From: Acidobacteriota bacterium
Lineage (GTDB): Bacteria; Acidobacteriota; Polarisedimenticolia; J045
Assembly (NCBI GenBank): GCA_027001345.1
Contig: JALTMS010000264.1
Location: 1 to 5,690, forward strand
DNA length: 5,690 nt
Direction: 5' to 3'
A model generated the notes under the pieces. It searched no databases. It saw nothing but the letters and a program-made list of their open reading frames with translations, and was not told the origin of the DNA. Shown piece after piece: positions 1 to 4,544 of the stretch (positions within the stretch are counted from its first letter, which is position 1; every line of letters starts with the position of its first letter). The translations under genes and the position numbers were made by a program.

Positions 1-1
1 A

Positions 2-1060
2 TGGCTGCGGCAGCACTTCGGCAATCCCTCGAGCAGCCACGTCTTTGGCCGCCGCGCTCGGCAGGCCGTGGATCGCGCCCGGCAGCAGGTGGCGGCGCTG
101 ATCGGCGCCGAGCCCGACGAGATCGTTTTCACTGCGTCGGGCAGCGAGTCGAACAACATGGTGATCCAGGGCAGTGCCCGGCGAGCGCGACCGGGGAGGG
201 CGCACCTGATCTGTTCGGCGATCGAGCATCCCGCGGTGCTCGAGCCCTGTCTTGCGATGGAGGAGCGCGGTCACCGGTTGACCGTGGTACCGGTCGATGG
301 GCGGGGGTTGGTCTCCGCCGCTGCCGTGGAGGCCGCGCTGGCCGACGATACGACCCTGGTCTCGGTGATGCACGCCAACAACGAGGTGGGGACGATCCAG
401 CCCATCGCGGCCATCGCCCGTCTGGCTCGCGCCGGTGGGGCACTGAGCCACACCGATGCGGCCCAGTCGGTGGGGAAGATCCCGGTGAATGTCCGTGAGC
501 TGGGAGTCGATACGCTTTCCATCGCCGGGCACAAGCTGTATGCGCCCAAAGGCATCGGTGCGCTCTACGTCCGCCGCGGGGTCGAACTGCCTGCGCTGAT
601 CCACGGCGCGGGCCACGAAGCCGGTCGGCGGGCAGGCACCGAGAGTGTTCCCCTGATCGTCGGGCTGGGAGAGGCATGCCGGCTGGCGGCCGAGCACCTG
701 GCCGCGGGCGAGTCCGCCCGTCTCGAAGCTCTGCGGGAGCGGCTGTGGCGGGCCCTCGAACCGGCCGGCGACCTGCGACGCCACGGGGCGAGGGAACACA
801 GCCTGCCCAACACCCTCAGCGTAGGCTTTCGCGGCCTCGAGGCCGACCGCCTGCTGGAAGCCATCGCTCCGGTTGTCGCGGCCTCCGCGGGAGCGGCCTG
901 CCATTCCGCCGGTGTCAGCGTCTCCTGGGTGCTCCACGCCATGGGCGTCGCCCCGGACTGGGCTCGGGGCACCTTGCGGCTGACCATCGGACGCTGGACG
1001 ACCGAGGAAGAGATCGACCGGGCGGCGGAGGCCATCGTCGCTGCCGTGCGAGGGCTGTAG
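2..1060 (+). CDS. Cysteine desulfurase / selenocysteine lyase family protein, group I NifS/IscS-like (5' end cut by window)
   Basis: PLP-dependent fold-type I enzyme. The family takes sulfur from L-cysteine (or selenium from selenocysteine), leaving alanine and a persulfide on a catalytic Cys, and supplies it for Fe-S clusters, tRNA thiolation or selenium metabolism in the cytosol. The reading frame is open from base 2, so the gene begins left of the window; about 25-45 N-terminal residues are missing, judged from the family's usual 380-400. Counting visible residues from base 2, the order is HFGNPSSSH (5-13), PLP-contact GSESNN (47-52), His76 in EHPAVL, HANNEVGTIQPI (124-135), Asp152 and Gln155 in HTDAAQ, SIAGHK with Schiff-base Lys178 (bases 533-535), GAGHEAGRRAGTES (202-215), and catalytic Cys300 in GAACHS (bases 899-901), then LRLTIGRWTTEEEID. 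The RxGHHC motif of group II SufS is absent. An internal GTG at 68 is not the start, because conserved sequence precedes it. The GAACHS context resembles selenocysteine lyases more than the GSACTS of IscS, so the substrate is open. It converges on the next gene; no scaffold-protein gene is seen nearby. Confidence 0.95.
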   Translation, partial: WLRQHFGNPSSSHVFGRRARQAVDRARQQVAALIGAEPDEIVFTASGSESNNMVIQGSARRARPGRAHLICSAIEHPAVLEPCLAMEERGHRLTVVPVDGRGLVSAAAVEAALADDTTLVSVMHANNEVGTIQPIAAIARLARAGGALSHTDAAQSVGKIPVNVRELGVDTLSIAGHKLYAPKGIGALYVRRGVELPALIHGAGHEAGRRAGTESVPLIVGLGEACRLAAEHLAAGESARLEALRERLWRALEPAGDLRRHGAREHSLPNTLSVGFRGLEADRLLEAIAPVVAASAGAACHSAGVSVSWVLHAMGVAPDWARGTLRLTIGRWTTEEEIDRAAEAIVAAVRGL

Positions 1061-1272
1061 CTCAGGCGGATCCGGTGGCGCTCGTCGCCGAGTCGATCGT
1101 CCGGCTTCGCGTCTCGATGCCGCGCAGAGTCCTCGGCCGAATCCATGGCAGTCCACTGCGGAACCCTGAGCACATCACCGGAGATCTCGAAGCTGGACGG
1201 CTCGAGTTCCTTGCCGGCGATTGAGATTCAGTTCTCGAGCGGGCGGCGGGATGAATCGATAGGGGGATCGGA
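1061..1272. other. Convergent intergenic gap, no gene seen
   Basis: These 212 bases lie between the stop of the desulfurase (+) and the stop of the large exported protein (-). Short open frames here are extensions of shadow frames and have no ribosome binding site or family resemblance. The gap holds small palindromes (CGGATCCG at 1067-1074, GAGATCTC at 1181-1188, GCAGT-CC-ACTGC at 1148-1159) and a wider inverted repeat at 1200-1240. No GC-rich hairpin followed by a T run is visible on either strand, so no intrinsic terminator can be called. Confidence 0.7.
1200..1240. repeat. Inverted repeat GCTCGAG / CTCGAGC
   Basis: GCTCGAG at 1200-1206 is matched by its exact reverse complement CTCGAGC at 1234-1240, with a 27-base spacer. 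It lies 33 bases past the end of the large exported-protein gene and about 140 bases past the desulfurase stop, so a role in transcript ending or 3'-end protection is possible. It lacks a T tract, and CTCGAG is common throughout this window, so chance pairing is quite possible. Confidence 0.35.
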
Positions 1273-3561
1273 TCAGAACTCCGACCAGTCGACGACGACT
1301 TCGTCTCCTGCCCGCTTGAGTTCAGCCCTGGTGCTCTTCTCTCCGAAATGAAGACGATAGCGACCGACAGGCAGGGGACCGATTCTGATTCCCGCGTCCG
1401 CTGGAAGCACGGTCGTCTCGGTCAAGGTCTGCCAGTCTCTCCTGGCGGAGTCCACGACGCGAATCTGCTCTCGAGCGGAAACAAGCGCCCGAGAGCCCAC
1501 GATTCGGAGGAACGCTCCCTCCGTCAGCTCGAGATTCACCTTGGTCAGTTGCCCGCGCTGGGTGTAGAGCGGGCCCTCTACCGCGGGAGCCATGCCGGGA
1601 ACCTTTGCCAGAACCAGCCACGGCCCTCGATCGCGTGGCGCGAGCGTTCCTTCTCCCTGGGTCAGTGTAGCTGACACACTATCCCCCCGACTGTCCGGCC
1701 GGCGAAGGGATACGCGCCCCGGACCGTTCCACACACTGCCACCAAGGGAGACTCGTGCACGGATCGACGATCCCCTCTCGAGCCGAATCACGATCGGATC
1801 GGATGGAGAGAACTCCGAAGCCGAGAGGAAACGGGATTCCCACGGAATGCCGTCGTCGGTGGCTCGAGGCCCTTGCACGTGGACAGATTCGCACCACGGA
1901 GGGAGCGAAAGGGCGAAGCGTCCACGAGAATCCGTAAAGGCCAGAGATGCCTTTTTGTCAGCCACGACTTGAAAACCAATGTTCGAAAACCAGAGCGGAC
2001 TTCTCTCGGGACTCAGCCGGACCGTGGCTCCCCTGCTGCATCGAACCTGTGCTCCCGCGATCGGTCGCTCGTCGGAGCCATCGACAACGGAACCCCGGCA
2101 GCGAAGACCCTCGAGCCGGACGACCACTGGCTCACCTTCTTCTTCGTCCGGCTTCCGTTCGGGGACAGGTACGAAGACCACGCTCTCACCCTCCCGGATG
2201 CCGAGGATCTCGCCGGGCTGGAGGATCGATGCACCCTGTAGCCTTGCCTTGCCGTCGCGATCGGTCCTACCGGAGGACACCAGCTCGAGCTGCTCCTTGG
2301 CCTTCCGCTCGAGAAGCACGACTGTGGCATCCTTCACCGGCAGATCCCGCCGAAGAACCCGAACCTCCCGAGGCTGAGCAGTTTCGATCAGGACTTCCGT
2401 GGTTTCTCCTTCGGCTACTTCGACCGTCTGTCGAGCAAGCGGAGCGCCGGTGCTCGACGGCCCTTCCGCGACGAGCAGGTCCACCATTCCCGGGGCCAGG
2501 CGATCGAGCTGGAAGCTGCCGTTCTCGCCTGTCTCGGTCTTGCGAGGCAGCCCGAGAGTGTGCGTTTCGACGACGGCGCGAGCGAGGGGAAGACCATCGG
2601 AGCCCATGATCGTGCCCCTGATGGTGCCACCAGCCCGGAGCGCGAAGACCTCGTCCGGGGTCCCATCGGAGGAAGTCCGGGCGGTGGGAATCCACGCGGG
2701 GGCATATCCGTCGTGAACGACGAGGAGAGGACGATCTACATGCATCAGCGGGCAGATTGTCATGTAGCCATCTTCGTCGGAGACAAAAGAGACGGCGATG
2801 CGGGAGAGCGGCCCCTGGAGGATCTCGGGGCTGGCTGCGGCCCGCGCACCTTCGAGGGGAACACCGGTGCTACCGTCCACGATACGCCGCTGTATGCAGC
2901 CGCTCGAGTCGAGCCTGACGGAGATCGGCTTCTGCTCTCGAGCAACGACCCGCGGAACGACTGCTGGTGCGTAGCCCTTTGCTCGAACAACCAGGATGAC
3001 CGGTTCATCGCCGAGACCGGTCAGGACGCCTGTCCCTTCGGGACTGGAGAAGGAGAGGGAATCGAGACCGTCGGCAATGAATGCCAGTCTCTCCGGAGAT
3101 GTCCCGTTCGAGTCGGCGGGCAAAGCGATGGCGCTGAAACGAGAAACCGGCAGCCCGCTGCCGGCGTCCGTCACGGACAGGCGCATCGATCGGCCTCGCC
3201 GGAGCGTTACCGTCAGCGCTTCATGCGGATCATCTTTCAGAATCCGAATTTCGCGGAGGTAACCGGGAGCAGAGACGGACAGAACGATCGGCCCCTTTCC
3301 AGGAAACGAGAGCGTGGCCGAGCCGTCGTTGTCGACGGTCTGCCGATCCGCAAGTGTTGCAACCGCCTCTTCTTGCTGCCATGTGCTCGCACGGGCATCG
3401 CGGACTGGTGTGCCAGATTCGTCCAGGACACGGACCGTGACGGCCTCGACCCACGCCATGGATGCCGTGGAAACGAGTATGGAAAGAATCACCGGAAGAA
3501 GAGAGAAGGCACATCGCTGACGTCCAGGCTGATGTTCCGAATCAATCTGCCGAGCTACCAT
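1273..3561 (-). CDS. Large exported protein of about eight carboxypeptidase-regulatory-like beta-sandwich modules, function unknown
   Basis: A 762-residue protein predicted to be exported. The ATG at 3561 is chosen because AAGGAGGT lies 8 bases before it; the frame is also open to a GTG at 3603, but that start has no such site. N-terminus: basic MVARQIDSEHQPGRQR, hydrophobic core at about 17-37, likely Sec cleavage after VEA (residue 40). The rest is almost wholly consecutive beta-rich modules of about 75-110 residues, roughly 41-121, 125-218, 221-311, 312-394, 398-485, 487-597, 598-683 and 684-759. The best match the CarboxypepD_reg/CNA-B pattern: V-x-V-x-D-x-x-G-x-P-V near the start of a module (VRVLDESGTPV, RRIVDGSTGVPL, GTIMGSDGLPL, GSVVDGSDERPI), D-x-D-G or E-N-G mid-module (VDNDG, DEDGY, GENGSF, DRDGKA), and a closing V-x-L strand. 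A G[YM]APA motif occurs in three modules. No catalytic motif, sortase site, PEP-CTERM or C-terminal membrane segment is seen. Such modules usually serve as structural or adhesive units. It is the second gene after the Cys-rich protein. The fold class is fairly sure; the role is unknown. Confidence 0.9.
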   Translation of the reverse strand: MVARQIDSEHQPGRQRCAFSLLPVILSILVSTASMAWVEAVTVRVLDESGTPVRDARASTWQQEEAVATLADRQTVDNDGSATLSFPGKGPIVLSVSAPGYLREIRILKDDPHEALTVTLRRGRSMRLSVTDAGSGLPVSRFSAIALPADSNGTSPERLAFIADGLDSLSFSSPEGTGVLTGLGDEPVILVVRAKGYAPAVVPRVVAREQKPISVRLDSSGCIQRRIVDGSTGVPLEGARAAASPEILQGPLSRIAVSFVSDEDGYMTICPLMHVDRPLLVVHDGYAPAWIPTARTSSDGTPDEVFALRAGGTIRGTIMGSDGLPLARAVVETHTLGLPRKTETGENGSFQLDRLAPGMVDLLVAEGPSSTGAPLARQTVEVAEGETTEVLIETAQPREVRVLRRDLPVKDATVVLLERKAKEQLELVSSGRTDRDGKARLQGASILQPGEILGIREGESVVFVPVPERKPDEEEGEPVVVRLEGLRCRGSVVDGSDERPIAGAQVRCSRGATVRLSPERSPLWFSNIGFQVVADKKASLAFTDSRGRFALSLPPWCESVHVQGPRATDDGIPWESRFLSASEFSPSDPIVIRLERGSSIRARVSLGGSVWNGPGRVSLRRPDSRGDSVSATLTQGEGTLAPRDRGPWLVLAKVPGMAPAVEGPLYTQRGQLTKVNLELTEGAFLRIVGSRALVSAREQIRVVDSARRDWQTLTETTVLPADAGIRIGPLPVGRYRLHFGEKSTRAELKRAGDEVVVDWSEF

Positions 3562-3569
3562 CTCAGCTG

Positions 3570-3577
3570 ACCTCCTT
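3570..3577 (-). promoter_or_regulatory. Ribosome binding site AAGGAGGT that fixes the start at 3561
   Basis: The plus strand reads ACCTCCTT here, so the minus-strand message carries AAGGAGGT, an 8-base match to the anti-Shine-Dalgarno of 16S rRNA, followed by 8 bases and ATG. It argues for ATG 3561 over the in-frame GTG at 3603, which would add 14 residues without a comparable site. It lies in the 45-base gap between the two genes of the operon, allowing independent initiation on the second gene. Confidence 0.88.
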
Positions 3578-3606
3578 CCGGCCACCCCGGAGAGCCGAAA
3601 CACACT

Positions 3607-3996
3607 TCAGATATCCTCGACAGGTGCGCCGGCATCATCCTGCTCGACGCCCAGTGGGCAGGTGCCGCCGATGCGGTCTTCCGGCTTTGCGGCTTCGAGT
3701 TCGGGCTCGAGCGGTTTGTCACTCAGGTTGTCACAGGGAGGATTACCGGCGGTCGAGCAGAACTTGCCCTCACAGATTCCGAGAAGCCGGCCAGCCCAAC
3801 TACATTCCGCCTCACCGCTCGTGCAGCCGTAGGTACCCTGCTGAAACCCAGGAGTACATTCATTATTCGCACAGGCATCACAGGCAAGCGTGGTGCTGAA
3901 ACCGCCGAGGACGATCGTCAACACCACTGTGATCACCAACAGAACGCTCGAATACAACGAGTACAGTTTGTCGTTCATCGAGAGAGATCGTTTCAT
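3607..3996 (-). CDS. Small exported cysteine-rich protein, possible lipoprotein, function unknown
   Basis: A 129-residue protein of no family I recognise. The N-terminus is a secretion signal: basic MKRSLSMNDK, a hydrophobic core around residues 18-33 (VLLVITVVLTIVLGGF), then STTLA before Cys39. The mature part holds nine cysteines (39, 42, 47, 58, 65, 75, 80, 88, 113; spacing x2, x4, x10, x6, x9, x4, x7, x24). TLA-C is a loose lipobox: if Cys39 is lipidated, eight cysteines remain, enough for four disulfides. If it is cut by signal peptidase I after Ala38, the count is odd. Residues 90-129 are acidic (about 11 Asp/Glu against 3 Lys/Arg), rich in Pro and Ala, and probably disordered. The start at 3996 is supported by AAGGAGG 7 bases upstream; Met7 is a weaker alternative. 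It is the first gene of a probable operon with the large modular exported protein and has a candidate promoter upstream. The cysteine spacing does not match a zinc-ribbon or ferredoxin pattern that I know. Confidence 0.85.
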   Translation of the reverse strand: MKRSLSMNDKLYSLYSSVLLVITVVLTIVLGGFSTTLACDACANNECTPGFQQGTYGCTSGEAECSWAGRLLGICEGKFCSTAGNPPCDNLSDKPLEPELEAAKPEDRIGGTCPLGVEQDDAGAPVEDI

Positions 3997-4003
3997 AACG
4001 CTG

Positions 4004-4010
4004 CCTCCTT
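4004..4010 (-). promoter_or_regulatory. Ribosome binding site AAGGAGG of the Cys-rich protein gene
   Basis: The plus strand reads CCTCCTT, giving AAGGAGG on the message, 7 bases before the ATG at 3996. It selects ATG 3996 over the in-frame ATG 18 bases later. The same heptamer precedes the second gene of the operon, so both products appear built for efficient translation. Confidence 0.85.
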
Positions 4011-4068
4011 GTCGATCGGATACCGAGCTTCGAGTGAGATTGCAGGCTCGTGCTCCGAGTAGGTTTCT

Positions 4069-4104
4069 GTTGACGGACTATCCTCATTCGCCGAAAGAGT
4101 CAAC
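4069..4104. repeat. Inverted repeat GTTGAC - N24 - GTCAAC over the operon promoter
   Basis: GTTGAC at 4069-4074 and its exact reverse complement at 4099-4104 are 30 bases apart centre to centre, close to three helical turns. One arm covers the -35 hexamer of the candidate operon promoter and the other the expected start site, a layout that would suit a repressor or a looping dimer pair. A third GTTGAC sits at 4265-4270, overlapping the -35 of the opposite promoter. The arm is -35-like in sequence, so part of this may simply be promoter elements. Confidence 0.4.
4077..4103 (-). promoter_or_regulatory. Candidate sigma-70-type promoter of the two-gene exported-protein operon
   Basis: Read on the minus strand: TTGACT (4103-4098, five of six to the -35 consensus), a 15-base spacer, then GATAGT (4082-4077, four of six to TATAAT). 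The expected transcription start is near 4070, giving a leader of roughly 74 bases to the ATG at 3996. The spacer is 2 bases shorter than ideal, which would fit a promoter needing an activator or DNA twisting. GTTGAC half-sites in opposite orientation overlap the -35 and the expected start. Called by eye. Confidence 0.45.
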
Positions 4105-4117
4105 CATTTCCAGAATA

Positions 4118-4135
4118 CCGGATCCCGGATCCCGG
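4118..4135. repeat. Tandem GGATCCC repeat just upstream of the operon promoter
   Basis: The 18 bases CCGGATCCCGGATCCCGG contain two head-to-tail copies of the 7-mer GGATCCC (4120-4126 and 4127-4133), each containing the palindrome GGATCC. The block ends on the minus strand 14 bases before the -35 hexamer, the usual place for an activator site. Seven-base periodicity is not a whole helical turn, so simultaneous binding of two dimers to the same face is unlikely; slippage is another origin. Confidence 0.45.
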
Positions 4136-4265
4136 AGGGAGGTGTCCGAGAACATGGAAGCCGCCATTTCGCAGGGGATTGGCTGGCGGATGTGGAGGCT
4201 TGGGTTTTTGTTGTATTTTCACTTCCGCGAGTCTCAGTAGTGAACTGGCAGCGGGGATCTAACCG

Positions 4266-4294
4266 TTGACATGGCCTGGTCGAGGCATGATACT
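4266..4294 (+). promoter_or_regulatory. Candidate sigma-70-type promoter of the HTH/TPR gene
   Basis: A perfect -35 hexamer TTGACA (4266-4271), a 17-base spacer, and GATACT (4289-4294, four of six to TATAAT). The T-rich stretch at 4202-4219 lies further upstream. The expected start near 4301 leaves an unusually long leader of about 244 bases before the GTG at 4545, containing several hairpins. A closer promoter inside the leader cannot be excluded. Called by eye. Confidence 0.5.
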
Positions 4295-4406
4295 TCGGCT
4301 GAAACGTCACAAATGGTTGCTCGATGGCGCGCATGGTGGCCTCTGCGGCTGAGGTGCGGCTGGAAAATCATTCAGCAGGCGGTGGCGCGCCGAGCAAGGG
4401 CCGGAA

Positions 4407-4440
4407 GGCTCGCAGAGCCAGGCCAGCCGCCAGTTGCGGC
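4407..4440 (+). other. Two adjacent short hairpins in the leader of the HTH/TPR gene
   Basis: GGCTC-GCA-GAGCC (4407-4419) is a perfect 5-bp stem with a 3-base loop, and GCCGC-CAGTT-GCGGC (4426-4440) is a perfect 5-bp stem with a 5-base loop; both are GC-rich. Neither is followed by a T run, so they are not intrinsic terminators. Together with the dyad at 4462-4478 they suggest a structured 5' untranslated region if the upstream promoter is the one used. Confidence 0.4.
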
Positions 4441-4461
4441 GTTTCAGCCGGAGCGCTCGTA

Positions 4462-4478
4462 CACGATCCTGGATCGTG
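4462..4478. promoter_or_regulatory. Perfect 17-bp dyad CACGATCC-T-GGATCGTG, candidate operator
   Basis: Two exact 8-base arms flank a single central T. This is the size and symmetry expected for a homodimeric XRE-family operator, and it sits 67 bases before the start codon of an XRE-family gene, suggesting autoregulation. As RNA it could instead form a 7-bp hairpin with loop CTG. The inner GGATC is shared with the tandem repeat near the operon promoter, which is suggestive but weak because GATC-containing words are frequent here. Confidence 0.5.
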
Positions 4479-4532
4479 CCAGGGCAGCGACAAGGTGGGC
4501 GCAGCGCTGCGAATCGCCGTTCTGCTTGACTC

Positions 4533-4539
4533 GGGGGAG
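4533..4539 (+). promoter_or_regulatory. Ribosome binding site GGGGGAG of the HTH/TPR gene, fixing a GTG start
   Basis: GGGGGAG ends 5 bases before the GTG at 4545. An in-frame TGA at 4527-4529 leaves only this GTG, or a neighbouring CTG at 4542, as possible starts; the next in-frame ATG is inside the HTH-containing region, at codon 67. The site is weaker than those of the divergent operon. Confidence 0.75.
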
Positions 4540-4544
4540 TCCTG

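Larger units (their letters stand above)
3997..4544. other. Divergent regulatory region between the exported-protein operon and the HTH/TPR gene
   Basis: These 548 bases carry no convincing gene. Open frames that cross it in three frames lack ribosome binding sites, and one is overlapped by the HTH gene. Going left to right it holds the operon leader and ribosome binding site (3997-4070), the operon promoter with GTTGAC arms (4069-4104), the GGATCCC tandem (4118-4135), a CCGCCA/TGGCGG inverted repeat (4161-4189) followed by a T-rich tract (4202-4219), a rightward promoter (4266-4294), an 8-base direct repeat TGCGGCTG at 11-base period (4344-4362), and a series of hairpins and dyads (4407-4478) before the ribosome binding site of the regulator. 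Confidence 0.7.

Noticed and set aside
129..677. Minus-strand and alternate plus-strand open frames over the desulfurase
   Set aside because: They are Arg/Pro/Ala-rich translations typical of shadow frames in high-GC DNA, while the desulfurase frame carries every active-site motif of its family.
2560..3570. A 336-codon open frame on the plus strand
   Set aside because: It lies antisense to the large exported-protein gene, which has a signal peptide, a strong ribosome binding site and repeated module motifs. The plus-strand translation has no recognisable domain or repeat.
4161..4219. CCGCCA/TGGCGG inverted repeat followed by a T-rich stretch as a rightward terminator
   Set aside because: The arms are only 6 bp with a 17-base loop, the T-rich stretch begins more than 10 bases after the stem and is interrupted, and no rightward gene ends here.
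4241..4320. A possible tRNA-like or small RNA gene around the GATACT element
   Set aside because: No cloverleaf, anticodon arm or T-loop GTTCRANNC pattern could be assembled.
3993..4334. A 113-codon minus-strand frame covering the divergent region
   Set aside because: It has no ribosome binding site, overlaps the start of the Cys-rich gene and would bury both predicted promoters. Its translation shows no signal peptide or domain.
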